A DNA stretch of 64,000 bases, taken from contig JACKOX010000011.1 in the NCBI GenBank assembly GCA_024233975.1, positions 1 to 64,000 on the forward strand, written 5' to 3'. The notes beneath the pieces were generated by a model. It made no database searches. It was not told where the DNA came from and saw only the letters and a list, made by a program, of their open reading frames with translations. The first letter of the stretch is position 1, and every line of letters begins with the position of its first letter. Below are positions 37,021 through 46,592 of the stretch, one piece after another. The position numbers and the translations under genes are program-made. This stretch comes from Rhodanobacteraceae bacterium (GTDB taxonomy: Bacteria; Pseudomonadota; Gammaproteobacteria; Xanthomonadales; Xanthomonadaceae).

Positions 37021-38916
37021 ATGGGCCTGATCGCCGAACTCCAGCGCCGCAACGTCATCCGCATGGCCGGGCTGTATGTCGTTGGCGCGTGGCTGGTAGT
37101 GCAGGTGGCCGACACGCTGCTGCCTGTGTTCGACACGCCGGCATGGGTGATGCGCGCACTGGTGATCCTTCTGGCGATTGGCTTCGTGCCGGCACTGGTC
37201 TTCGCCTGGGTGTTCGAACTAACGCCGGAAGGTCTGAAGCGTGACGACGAGGTGCTGCCGGAACATTCGATCGCGCCGCAGACCGCACAGCGCATGAACC
37301 GCAGCATCATCGCGCTGCTGTTGCTGGCGCTGGGCTACTTCGCAGTGGACAAGTTCGTACTGACGCAAGAATCCGGCGCAGCGCCAGAACTGACCGTCAA
37401 TGTGGACGACCAGAACGCGGGAATCGCGGCAAAGCCGGACCAGCAATCGATTGCCGTGCTCGCCTTCGTCGACATGAGTCCGCAGAAAGATCAGGAGTAC
37501 TTCGCCGACGGCATCAGCGAGGAAATCCTCAACGCGCTGGCCAAGGTCGATGGGCTGAAGGTCGCCGGTCGTACCTCGGCGTTTTACTTCAAGGGGCGAA
37601 ACGAGAACCTCTCCGATATCGGTCAGGCACTGGGCGTGGCGCACATTCTGGAAGGCTCGATCCGCAAGCAGGGCAATCGCGTGCGCATCACCGCCCAGCT
37701 GATCCGGGCCAGCAACGGTTACCACCAATGGTCGGAAACCTACGACGGTGATCTCGACGACGTCTTCGACCTGCAGGAACGCATCGCGCGTTCGATCACC
37801 GACCAGCTGAAGATCGTGCTGCAGGGCAAGCAGGCCGAGCGTCTGGTCCATGCCGGCACCCGCAATCCCGAAGCCTATGCGCTGTACCTGAAGGCCACCG
37901 ATACCTTCAACCGTCGCGACGGCGCGCATTTCGACGAAGCGCTGGCACAGCTGCAGCAGGCCATCGCACTGGACCCGGACTTCGCCCGCGCCTGGTCACG
38001 CATGGCGACACTGCAGGCGGTGCGCAGCAACTACCAGAGCGGCGATTTCAACGCATTCCTCGAAGCCACCGAGCAGTCGGCGCGGCGTGCCCTGGCGCTC
38101 GATCCGTCGCTGGCCGAGCCATATGCGGCGCTGGGTCTCACCTACGGCAACCAGCGCCAGTATCGCCAGCAGCGCGAGGCATTCGCCCGCGCCTTCGTGC
38201 TGGATCCGAATGACGTGACAGTGAACTTCTGGCACGCCGCCGCCTTGCTGGAAACCGGCTATCGCGAGCAGGCCAAGCAGGCACTGGATCGCACGCTGGA
38301 GATCGACCCGCTGCTGCCCAATGCGCTGCTTTGGCGCGCACGCCTGCACATCGCCGATGGCGAGCTGGATGTCGCTGCCGAGCAACTGCGGCGAGCCGAA
38401 GAGGCTGGCCATGTCTTTGTCGGGCTTGGCACTTCCTCGCTGTACATGGCCCAGGGCGAGCGCAGCCGCGCCATCGCCGCCCTGACCGCGGCCATGCCGT
38501 ACTTCGCACAGGACTTCCCCTCCCAGGCCTCGGAAGTGTTTGCCAGGGCCTGCTTCCGCGATCCCGAAGCCAAGGCGGAAGCGATCGGACTGATCGATGC
38601 CTATCTCGCCAACCACCCGGACAACCTGCCAGGCGTCGTGTCCTACGTGCTTCGCCGATCCGGCGAGTACGAGCGCGCTTTCAAGCTGATGAGCGAACGC
38701 ATCTCCAACAATGAGGCGCTCAGCGTCTCCGGGCTGTTCACCGGGCTGGATCCCGATGCCATGCGATCACCTTCGTTTGGCGTGTTCATCGACAGATCGG
38801 GGCTGGGAGCCTACTGGGATGAATTCGGGCCGCCTGATAACTGTCGCCGGGAAGACGCAGGCGCTTACCATTGCGACCCGCCAACGGCCGCCGATCCGAC
38901 GAAGGTATCGCCGTGA
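37021..38916 (+). CDS. Membrane TolB-N / TPR-repeat protein
   Basis: A 631-residue protein starting MGLIAELQRRNVIRMA (ATG 37021). Two or three membrane helices lie within residues 15-75 and another near 100-118. A FlgO/TolB N-terminal-type domain follows (SIAVLAFVDMSPQKDQEYFADGISEEIL and the GSIRKQGNRVRITAQLI strand). The C-terminal ~350 residues are tetratricopeptide repeats (EALAQLQQAIALDPDFARAW and others). This layout is common in Xanthomonadales and is often attached to adenylate-cyclase or DNA-binding domains, absent here. It is likely a scaffold; the partner is unknown. It overlaps the next gene by 4 bp. Confidence 0.85.
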   Translation: MGLIAELQRRNVIRMAGLYVVGAWLVVQVADTLLPVFDTPAWVMRALVILLAIGFVPALVFAWVFELTPEGLKRDDEVLPEHSIAPQTAQRMNRSIIALLLLALGYFAVDKFVLTQESGAAPELTVNVDDQNAGIAAKPDQQSIAVLAFVDMSPQKDQEYFADGISEEILNALAKVDGLKVAGRTSAFYFKGRNENLSDIGQALGVAHILEGSIRKQGNRVRITAQLIRASNGYHQWSETYDGDLDDVFDLQERIARSITDQLKIVLQGKQAERLVHAGTRNPEAYALYLKATDTFNRRDGAHFDEALAQLQQAIALDPDFARAWSRMATLQAVRSNYQSGDFNAFLEATEQSARRALALDPSLAEPYAALGLTYGNQRQYRQQREAFARAFVLDPNDVTVNFWHAAALLETGYREQAKQALDRTLEIDPLLPNALLWRARLHIADGELDVAAEQLRRAEEAGHVFVGLGTSSLYMAQGERSRAIAALTAAMPYFAQDFPSQASEVFARACFRDPEAKAEAIGLIDAYLANHPDNLPGVVSYVLRRSGEYERAFKLMSERISNNEALSVSGLFTGLDPDAMRSPSFGVFIDRSGLGAYWDEFGPPDNCRREDAGAYHCDPPTAADPTKVSP

Positions 38917-39647
38917 TCCTCCGCCGAATCCTTGAGCGCGTGAAGCGACAGCACTGGAGCACGCTGTTCTTCGAGCTGGGCATCGTGGTGGTCGGCGTGT
39001 TCCTGGGCCTGCAGGTGGACAATTGGAACTCGGATCGACACACGCGGGCGCTGGAGCAGGAGTACATCGAGCGCCTGCATGCGGACATGGACTACACGCT
39101 CGCCAGTCGGGACAAGGTATCTGGCTGGGATGATGAACGCCTGGCCGGGCAGGCGCTGATCCTTGCGGCACTCCGTAGCGGAACGCTCGCTGACGGTGAT
39201 CGCGCCGCCTTCGACCAGAGCCTGCTGCTGTTCGGCTTCATCGGCTGGCCGGACGTGCGCTGGGCGACCATGGAAGAACTGGAGTCCACGGGTTCGATGT
39301 CGATCATCAGCGACGTGGCGCTGCGCTCACTGCTTGGGCGAATGGATGCCGAGCTCAAGCGGCGCCAGGCATTGAGTCTCAGCTTCACGAACTCCATCAA
39401 CGCCTTTCGACAGCAGATTGGCCATCGCTTTGGCGTGTTGGAATTTACCGACCTCACCGAGCCGGTGACACTCGACTACGACTTTGCCGGGCTGGCGTCC
39501 GATACCGGCTTCATCAACACGCTCAGCCAGATCGATACGCTGTCGCGGATCAAGTGCCGCAACACCAAAGCCGAGATGGACGACATCCGCGCCCTGCGTG
39601 ACGAGCTGGCCAAGCGACTGCGACCAGGCACCGACGCGGCGCGCTGA
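38913..39647 (+). CDS. DUF6090-like single-pass membrane protein
   Basis: A 244-residue protein with a basic N-terminus, one membrane helix (LFFELGIVVVGVFLGLQVDNWN) and a mostly helical periplasmic or cytoplasmic domain. F-F-E-x-x-x-V-V-x-G-V-x-x-x-x-Q-x-x-N-W-N fits the DUF6090 group; function unknown. The start is GTG 38913 with AAGG upstream, overlapping the TGA of the TPR gene as GTGA, so both proteins are made together and may work as a complex. The stop is 10 bp before the stop of the convergent stress-protein gene. Confidence 0.8.
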   Translation: MILRRILERVKRQHWSTLFFELGIVVVGVFLGLQVDNWNSDRHTRALEQEYIERLHADMDYTLASRDKVSGWDDERLAGQALILAALRSGTLADGDRAAFDQSLLLFGFIGWPDVRWATMEELESTGSMSIISDVALRSLLGRMDAELKRRQALSLSFTNSINAFRQQIGHRFGVLEFTDLTEPVTLDYDFAGLASDTGFINTLSQIDTLSRIKCRNTKAEMDDIRALRDELAKRLRPGTDAAR

Positions 39648-39657
39648 GTGCTGCCGA

Positions 39658-40533
39658 TCAGCGCAACAGCAGCAGCGGAATCTGACAGCTGCGCAGCAGC
39701 TGGGTGGTGGTGCTGCCGAGGATCAGGCTGCGGATGCGCGAGTGACCGTAGGCGCCCATCACCAGCAGGTCGACAGATCGCTGGCTTACCTGCTCCCTGA
39801 TCACATCCTCGACACGCCCTTCCAGCCGCAGCATGTCGGGCTCGAATCCGGCCTGCTGAAGCTGTTGCTTTGCCCACTCGAGCTGCTGGTGATGTTCCGG
39901 CGTATCGCTGCCAACCATCAGCACGTCCACGCGCATGCCGGTGGCGAGCGGACTGGCGCAGACCATGTCGATGCATTTCCGGGTGGTGGCGCTGCCATCG
40001 AAGGCGATCATCACGCGCTGGATCGGACGGAAGGCGCGCGCGGCGATCAGTACCGGTCGATGCACGGCGCGGACGACGCGCTCCAAGTTTCCGCCAAGAT
40101 GACCCCTGGCGAAGTCGGCGTGCTCACCGCGTTTGCCGATGACGAAGATGCGCACGCCGCTTTCCAGCTCCAGCAGGCTGTCGACCAGCTCGCCGTGGCG
40201 CTGCAGCAAATCAGCTTCGACGCCATGCTGTTCGCGGACCTTCGCCTGCTGTTCCTGCAACAGCAGCTGGCCATGCTGCTGGGCCAGTTTTCCACGCTGC
40301 TCGTCCAGCTCGGTGAGCTTCAGCAACAGCGCCTCGCGATCATCGGCGGCGAGGTTGCCGCTGAGATCAGCGCCGCGCGCCGCGCTAGCGCGCTCGATGG
40401 TGTGAAGCAACTGCAGTGGCGCGCCCACGCGCGATGCAGCCCAGGCTGCGTGCGCGGCCACGCTGTCGGCGTAGACCGAGGCATCGATGGCGGCGAGGAT
40501 CTTTCCGTCCACGTGGATCAGCGAGCTGTTCAT
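39658..40533 (-). CDS. Universal stress protein, two Usp domains
   Basis: A 291-residue cytoplasmic tandem UspA protein. The first domain (residues 8-155) has a long Gln/Glu/Leu-rich helix insertion near 60-115. The second (165-291) retains the nucleotide-binding pattern MGAYGHSRIRSLILGSTT, close to the ATP-binding G-2x-G-9x-G-S/T motif; the first domain has only a degenerate form (GKRGEHADFARGHLG). Its ATG shares one base with the TGA of the upstream SulP gene. SulP-Usp pairs are recurrent in bacteria and suggest regulation of anion or bicarbonate uptake. Confidence 0.92.
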   Translation of the reverse strand: MNSSLIHVDGKILAAIDASVYADSVAAHAAWAASRVGAPLQLLHTIERASAARGADLSGNLAADDREALLLKLTELDEQRGKLAQQHGQLLLQEQQAKVREQHGVEADLLQRHGELVDSLLELESGVRIFVIGKRGEHADFARGHLGGNLERVVRAVHRPVLIAARAFRPIQRVMIAFDGSATTRKCIDMVCASPLATGMRVDVLMVGSDTPEHHQQLEWAKQQLQQAGFEPDMLRLEGRVEDVIREQVSQRSVDLLVMGAYGHSRIRSLILGSTTTQLLRSCQIPLLLLR

Positions 40534-42017
40534 CAGTGTCCACCCATCAAATGTTCGGCTTCGGGTTTGTCGTGCACGCCAAGTCGGTCGACCATGGTTC
40601 GGCTGGCTTCGTTCATGCCGATGATTTCGACCATCGTGCCTTCACGGCGGAACTTCAGCACCACCTTGTCCAGTGCGCCAACGGCGCTGAGGTCCCAGAA
40701 GTGTGCGTCGGACAGATCGATGCGCACGGTTTCCAGCACTTCGCGGAAGTCGAAAGCATCGACAAAGGCGTTTGCCGAAGCGAAAAACACCTGACCGGTG
40801 ACGACGTAGCGGCGCGCGCTGCCGTCGTCCTGTGATTCGCTGCCAACATGCAGCACCTGGCCGACCTTGCGCGCGAAGAACAGGCCGGACAGCAGCACGC
40901 CGGTGAGCACGCCCTTGGCCAGGTCGTGAGTGAACACGGTGACGATCACCGTGCCCAGCATGACGATGCTCGACGACTTGGGGTGCGTGCGCAGGTTGAG
41001 GATAGAGCGCCAGCTGAAGGTACCAATCGACACCATGATCATCACCGCCACCAGCGCCGCCATCGGAATCTGGCTGACCCACTCGCTGCCGTAGACCACC
41101 AGCACCAGCAGCACCGAGCCGGCGACCAGTGCCGAGAGACGACCGCGACCGCCAGACTTCACGTTGATCACCGACTGCCCGATCATCGCGCAGCCGGCCA
41201 TGCCACCGAGGAGGCCTGCCGCGATGTTGGCGATGCCCTGGCCGGCGCATTCGCGGTTCTTGTTGCTGGACGTATCGGTGAGGTCATCGACAATCTGCGC
41301 CGTCAGCAGCGATTCCAGCAGGCCAACCACGGCCAATGTTGCCGACACCGGAAAGATGATCGCCAGCGTGTCCCAAGTCAGCGGCACATCCGGCAGCAGG
41401 AACTGCGGCAGACTGTCCGGCAGCTCGCCCATGTCGCCGACACGGTGGATGTCGAGACCCAGCCAGATCGACAGGATGGTCAGCGACACGATGGCCACCA
41501 GCGGCGACGGCACCGCGCGGGTGAGGTAGGGGAACAGGTAAATGATGCCTAGGCCGGCAGCGGTGATCGCGTAGACCGTCCACGGCACGTCGATCAACTC
41601 CGGCAGCTGCGCCATGAAGATCAGGATCGCCAGCGCGTTGACGAAGCCGGTGATCACCGAACGCGACACGAAGCGCATCAGGCTACCGAGCTTCAGCGCG
41701 CCGGCAATGATCTGCAGCACGCCGGTGAGCAGCGTCGCTGCCAGCAGGTATTGCAGGCCGTGTTCACGAACCAGCGTCACCATCACCAGCGCCATGGCGC
41801 CAGTCGCCGCCGAGATCATGCCCGGGCGACCGCCGGTGAAGGCGATCACCACGGCGATGCAGAACGAGGCGTACAGACCCACCTTGGGATCCACGCCGGC
41901 GATGATCGAAAAAGCGATGGCCTCGGGGATCAGCGCCAGCGCGACCACCAGGCCGGCCAGCACGTCGCCACGGATATTGCCGAACCACTCGCGGCCCAGT
42001 GTCGAGGAAGCATTCAC
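40533..42017 (-). CDS. SulP-family anion permease with STAS domain
   Basis: A 494-residue inner-membrane transporter. The N-terminal ~390 residues have the SulP core; family blocks are VALALIPEAIAFSIIAGVDPKVGLYASF, the GGRPGMISAATGAMALV segment and GLLGGMAGCAMIGQSVINVKSGGRGRLS. The C-terminal ~100 residues form a STAS domain (VIFF-like VFFASANAF, then RIDLSDAHFWDLSAVGALDKVV). SulP proteins move sulfate, bicarbonate or dicarboxylates, often with sodium or protons. The start is GTG 42017; no ATG occurs in frame before a stop upstream. It is the first gene of an operon with the universal stress protein. Confidence 0.92.
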   Translation of the reverse strand: MNASSTLGREWFGNIRGDVLAGLVVALALIPEAIAFSIIAGVDPKVGLYASFCIAVVIAFTGGRPGMISAATGAMALVMVTLVREHGLQYLLAATLLTGVLQIIAGALKLGSLMRFVSRSVITGFVNALAILIFMAQLPELIDVPWTVYAITAAGLGIIYLFPYLTRAVPSPLVAIVSLTILSIWLGLDIHRVGDMGELPDSLPQFLLPDVPLTWDTLAIIFPVSATLAVVGLLESLLTAQIVDDLTDTSSNKNRECAGQGIANIAAGLLGGMAGCAMIGQSVINVKSGGRGRLSALVAGSVLLVLVVYGSEWVSQIPMAALVAVMIMVSIGTFSWRSILNLRTHPKSSSIVMLGTVIVTVFTHDLAKGVLTGVLLSGLFFARKVGQVLHVGSESQDDGSARRYVVTGQVFFASANAFVDAFDFREVLETVRIDLSDAHFWDLSAVGALDKVVLKFRREGTMVEIIGMNEASRTMVDRLGVHDKPEAEHLMGGH

Positions 42018-42231
42018 ATCAGGTTTCCAGTTGCCGCGGGCGGAAGCTCGCCATCACGCGGTAGGGGTCGGCGCGGGCGGAGCCCTGCTCCATCGTCAGC
42101 CAAACCGGCATCGCGACGACTGCCCGCCGCGAACGGGGCGCGATTGTAGCGGATCGCCACCCGCGCTGCCGTGAAGCTTGCCTCTGCCCGGGCATTCAGT
42201 TATTCATCGGGCGGGGTTGGGAGCAAAGATC

Positions 42232-44541
42232 ATGACGAAGAGTGGGACGAACGCAGGATCGTCTGCGTCTGCGCGCGCCGGTTTCCTGCGCCGCTTTCTC
42301 GATATCCGCCTGGGCCGGCTGCTGAAATGGCTGCTGATGCTGATGCTGCTGGTCGCCATGCTGGCCGGGGTCGGTTTCTATCTGTTCGTGGTCTATCCGG
42401 CGAACCACATTCCGGCGTTGGAAAAGGTGGACGGCTATGTCTACCTCGACCAGGGCTGGGGTGAGGGAGCCGATGCGTCGGGGCGACAGACCTACTACTA
42501 CACGCAGCAGGGCACTTCGATGCCGCAGGGCGCGCTGGTCACGCCTTTGCGCTACCGCTGGTTCACCAGCCTGGAAATGCCTTTCGGCGAGGAACGCTTC
42601 ACCGCACCTGAACACCTGAAACGCTATCGCTTCATCGTCGACCCGAAACCGACGGCGGCCAATCCGGATCGCCTGCCGGTCGGCTTCACCCGTCACTTCG
42701 ATCCCGCGCTGGGCGAGGACGTGGTCGACATCACCTGCGCGGCCTGCCACACCGGCGAGATCCACGCGCGCAAGGACGGCAAGACCGTCGCGATCCGCAT
42801 CGACGGTGGCCAGGCCATGCACGCCTTCACCGACATGCAGATGGGCGCCTTTGGTCCCACGCTGGTAGCGTCGATGGGCGCCACGCTGGTGAACCCGGCC
42901 AAGTTCAACCGCTTCGCGCGAAAGGTGATCGGGCAACGTTATCCGGACGGCAAGTGGCGTCTGCGTCTGGAGCTGGCTGAAACCATCAAGGCCTTTGTCA
43001 CCCAGGGGCAGAACAATCCGCTGCGGCACCTGTATCCGGTCGAGGAAGGCTTCGGCCGCACCGACGCGCTGGGCCGCATCGCCAACACCGTGTTCGGCGA
43101 TCACCTCATTCCGGGCAACTACCAGGACGCCACCGCGCCGGTGAGCTATCCCTATGTGTGGAACATCTGGAAGTTCGACTGGGTGCAGTACAACGGATCG
43201 GTGAAACAGCCGCTGGCGCGCAACATCGGCGAAGCGCTAGGCGTGGGCGCCGTGCTGCGGCTGACCGACACCTACGGCAACCCGCTGCCGGAATCCGAGC
43301 GTTTCGCCAGCTCGGTGAACATCGAGAACCTCGGCACCATCGAACACACCCTGCAGAGACTGACGCCACCGCGCTGGCCGGAGGAACTGCTTGGCAACGT
43401 CGACCAGGCGCTGGCGGCACGCGGCAAGACATTGTTCGACACGCACTGCCAAGGCTGCCACGGCCCACATCCGGCGGACCGCGCCGCGCAGCTGGCCAGC
43501 GCGCCGCTGAAGGCGTCTCCGGACGAGGAATGGACGATCGAAGTGATTCCGGTGGAACACATCGGCACCGACCCGACCGAAGCGGTGGGTTTCATCGAGC
43601 GCCATTACGACCTGCGCCCCACCGGGCTGACCCAGGCCGATCTCGCCGCGCTATTGAAACCCGAACTGCTGCGCAACCTGGCGCGCGACGCCCGTTATCG
43701 GCTGACGGAAACCGTTGCCGGCCGTGAACAGGCGGGAATGGAGAACGGAACGCTGGCCGACCTGCTCGCCAACTATCCGGATCCCGACGCGAACGAGACG
43801 CCTTCGATCCCGCAGGCGATTTTCGTGGAGATTGCCGCGCAGCTCGCTACCTTGCCGCAGCCGGTCGCCAGCAATTCGCCGTGGTCCTGCGACCTGGCCT
43901 GTCAGCAGAAAGCACTGCTCGATAACGTCACCACCGGCGAGAAAAACATCGACGCACAGCTGGCCACACTGGACATCGGCAAGCTCACCGAGGGCGAGGG
44001 CCTCAACATCCTCGGCCTGCTGATCAAGCGCAAGTACTTCGCCGACAACCATGTCCCCTATGCGCGCCAGCAATGCATGCAGGGTTTCGGCATCCTCGAC
44101 CTGCCGCAGCAGATCGCCGGCTACAAGCCGCGACCGCTGGAAGGCGTCTGGGCCACGCCACCTTTCCTGCACAACGGTTCGGTGCCGACCATCTACCAGA
44201 TGCTGCTGCCGCCGGAAGACCGCGACCGCAGCTTCACGGTCGGAAATCGCCTGTATGACGCCAAGCATCTCGGCTACGAGACCTCACCACCCGCCGATGG
44301 CGGCGGTTTCCTGCTCGATACCAGCATCACCGGCAACCACAACAGCGGCCATGCTTTCGTCGCCACGCCGGAGCAGCTGGCAGCGGCGAGGCACGATCCG
44401 AAGGGCCATCCGCTGCCGCCCGGCGTGATCGGCCCGCTGCTCGGCGACGACGAGCGCTATGCCATCCTCGAATACCTCAAGGTGCATCGCGACCTACCGG
44501 CGACACCGGCCGACTTCCAGCCGGCGGACTGCGGGCCATGA
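42232..44541 (+). CDS. Membrane-anchored dihaem c-type cytochrome (RoxA-like)
   Basis: A 769-residue protein with a short cytoplasmic N-terminus, one membrane anchor (about 27-55) and a large periplasmic domain. Two haem c sites are visible, CAACH at residues 169-173 and CQGCH at 406-410, 237 residues apart. The spacing and the C-terminal block PLEGVWATPPFLHNGSVPTIYQML resemble the dihaem peroxidase/RoxA rubber-oxygenase superfamily. Substrates could be polyisoprenes or other hydrocarbons, but that is inference; a peroxidase or electron-transfer role is possible. ATG 42232 has GGAG upstream. Its stop overlaps the patatin start (ATGA), so the two are translated together. Confidence 0.85.
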   Translation: MTKSGTNAGSSASARAGFLRRFLDIRLGRLLKWLLMLMLLVAMLAGVGFYLFVVYPANHIPALEKVDGYVYLDQGWGEGADASGRQTYYYTQQGTSMPQGALVTPLRYRWFTSLEMPFGEERFTAPEHLKRYRFIVDPKPTAANPDRLPVGFTRHFDPALGEDVVDITCAACHTGEIHARKDGKTVAIRIDGGQAMHAFTDMQMGAFGPTLVASMGATLVNPAKFNRFARKVIGQRYPDGKWRLRLELAETIKAFVTQGQNNPLRHLYPVEEGFGRTDALGRIANTVFGDHLIPGNYQDATAPVSYPYVWNIWKFDWVQYNGSVKQPLARNIGEALGVGAVLRLTDTYGNPLPESERFASSVNIENLGTIEHTLQRLTPPRWPEELLGNVDQALAARGKTLFDTHCQGCHGPHPADRAAQLASAPLKASPDEEWTIEVIPVEHIGTDPTEAVGFIERHYDLRPTGLTQADLAALLKPELLRNLARDARYRLTETVAGREQAGMENGTLADLLANYPDPDANETPSIPQAIFVEIAAQLATLPQPVASNSPWSCDLACQQKALLDNVTTGEKNIDAQLATLDIGKLTEGEGLNILGLLIKRKYFADNHVPYARQQCMQGFGILDLPQQIAGYKPRPLEGVWATPPFLHNGSVPTIYQMLLPPEDRDRSFTVGNRLYDAKHLGYETSPPADGGGFLLDTSITGNHNSGHAFVATPEQLAAARHDPKGHPLPPGVIGPLLGDDERYAILEYLKVHRDLPATPADFQPADCGP

Positions 44542-46592
44542 GCAGCCACACCGAGAATTTCGATGAGGTGCGGGCTGCCGAACAGGAATGGCTGAAGCTG
44601 CGCCGGCACGCCGCCGGACAGGCAGCGCCTGACGATGACGTGGTTGGACTGGCCTTTTCTGGCGGTGGCATCCGCTCGGCGATCTTCAACCTGGGTGTGC
44701 TGCAGTCACTGGGTCGCAGCGGCCTGCTGTCGAAGGTCGACTACCTGTCGACGGTGTCCGGCGGCGGCTACATCGGCTCGGCCTTCAGCTGGCTTCGCGC
44801 CAGTCTTCCGAAGGATACGCACGCGCCTTTCGACGCCGGGCTGCATGGTTTCGGTGGCAGCGTTCTCGACTGGATCCGCAGCCACGGCAAGTACCTGACC
44901 GCACATCGCGGCTTTTCGATCTGGACGCTGCTGGCGTCGATCCTGGCCTCGACGCTGGTGAATGTGCTGGTTCTCGGTCCGGTACTGCTGCTCGCGGTCT
45001 GGGCGATGACCCTGGCCTGGCTGCCGGTGCAGTGGCCAGACTGGCTGGCGCTGCCAGGCGCAACAGCTCCAACCGCACATCATGGTTTCTGGCTGCTGCT
45101 TGTTCTGGGTGCGGCCTGCCTGCTGCTGTTTCCGGTGGTGGCGCTGATGTTCGCGCTGGTTGCCGGCATCCCGGGCGTGTCCAGCGTGCATCGGGTGAAC
45201 CGCTGGCGCGTGTTCATGGGTCAGCTGCTGTTCGGTGGCCTGGTCTTCATCGCGGTCGGCCTGATTCCGGTGCTCGCCAAGCTTGGCGAATGGGCGCAAC
45301 TGCATTTCTCGTTCGTGCATGCGCAGGCCATGGGTCGGCATTTCGCTTGGCTGGGTCCGCTACTGACAGGCATGGCGTCGATGTTCGCCAGTCACCTGTC
45401 CAAGGGCGGCACCGGCGGTGGACGCCTTGCCACCATCGGCGTGTCGCTGATCGTCTACGGGCTGCTGGTAGCCAACTACCTCGTGGTCACCGACCCGGCC
45501 TTTACCGGGTCCCTGTGGCTTCCGTTGCTGGCCGGGATCTCGGTGGTACTCGCCTTCATCTGCGACGTGAACCGAGTCTCCATCCACTCCTACTACCGCG
45601 TGCGGCTGGCGGAGAGTTTCCTGGCGCCGGTCGAAGGCGCTGCCAGCAGGGACTCGGGTGACTTCTCGCTGACCCAGATCGGCCCCGACAAGGGTGCGCC
45701 GCTGCACCTGCTCAACACCACGCTGAACATGAGCAATTCGGTGAACGAGCGTGATCGCGCGCGGCTGGGCGCCAGCTTCACCTTCTCACCGCTGTATGCC
45801 GGCGCGCAGCAGACCGGCTGGCGTCGCGTTGACGACTATCCCGGCGGCGGCATGGCGCTGTCGACGGCCATGACCATTTCCGGCGCCGCGATCGACCCGG
45901 ACATGTACGCCACCAATGCGCGGGCCGTGTCTTTCCTGATGGCGCTGCTCAACGTGCGCCTCGGCTACTGGGCGCGCAATCCGCGCAGCGAGCCGGGCCG
46001 CGATCCGCTGCGGCCCTGGTGGTGGATTTTCCTGTTCCGCGAAATGCTCGGCTTCGGCCTGGATGCGCGAAAGCGCCACATTCACCTCTCCGATGGTGGC
46101 GGCTTCGAAAATCTTGGCGTCTATGAGCTGATGCGCCGTCGCCTGCGCTACGTCGTGGTCTGCGATGCCGGCGCCGATCCGGAACTCACCCTGAGTGATC
46201 TCGGTCGCGCCATCGAGCGCGTGCGTGTGGACTTCGGCGCCGAGATCGATCTGGCCGCCGACAGCCTCTACCACGAGCGCAACGAACTGCTGGAAAAGCG
46301 CCCCTGGGTGCTGGGTTCGGTGCGCTACGCCGATGGGTCGCACGGCGACATCCTCTACATCAAACCCATACTCTGCGCCGGCCTGAGCGCTGACATCTAC
46401 AGCTACTGGCGCGCCAATCCGAGCTTTCCCGACCAGCCAACCTCCGAGCAGTTCTTCAACGAGCCGCAGTTCGAGGCCTACCGATGCCTCGGCTTCGAGA
46501 TCGTCTCGCGCATCCTTGGCGAGCAGCCGCCAGAAAGCATTCCGGCGCTGTTCGAGCGGCTGCGCGACATCGACTCCCCTACAGCGACTTGA
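44538..46592 (+). CDS. Membrane patatin-like phospholipase
   Basis: A 684-residue protein. The patatin core is split. The oxyanion hole is LAFSGGGIRSA (G42-G44) and the nucleophile elbow is STVSGGGYIG (S74). The catalytic Asp lies far downstream in HLSDGGGFENLGVYEL near residue 520. Between them are six or more membrane helices (about 130-345), an unusual insertion that places the enzyme in the inner membrane. It should cleave acyl chains from phospholipids or another lipid. It is translationally coupled to the dihaem cytochrome and its 3' end overlaps the opposite cytochrome gene by 14 bp. Confidence 0.87.
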   Translation: MSSHTENFDEVRAAEQEWLKLRRHAAGQAAPDDDVVGLAFSGGGIRSAIFNLGVLQSLGRSGLLSKVDYLSTVSGGGYIGSAFSWLRASLPKDTHAPFDAGLHGFGGSVLDWIRSHGKYLTAHRGFSIWTLLASILASTLVNVLVLGPVLLLAVWAMTLAWLPVQWPDWLALPGATAPTAHHGFWLLLVLGAACLLLFPVVALMFALVAGIPGVSSVHRVNRWRVFMGQLLFGGLVFIAVGLIPVLAKLGEWAQLHFSFVHAQAMGRHFAWLGPLLTGMASMFASHLSKGGTGGGRLATIGVSLIVYGLLVANYLVVTDPAFTGSLWLPLLAGISVVLAFICDVNRVSIHSYYRVRLAESFLAPVEGAASRDSGDFSLTQIGPDKGAPLHLLNTTLNMSNSVNERDRARLGASFTFSPLYAGAQQTGWRRVDDYPGGGMALSTAMTISGAAIDPDMYATNARAVSFLMALLNVRLGYWARNPRSEPGRDPLRPWWWIFLFREMLGFGLDARKRHIHLSDGGGFENLGVYELMRRRLRYVVVCDAGADPELTLSDLGRAIERVRVDFGAEIDLAADSLYHERNELLEKRPWVLGSVRYADGSHGDILYIKPILCAGLSADIYSYWRANPSFPDQPTSEQFFNEPQFEAYRCLGFEIVSRILGEQPPESIPALFERLRDIDSPTAT

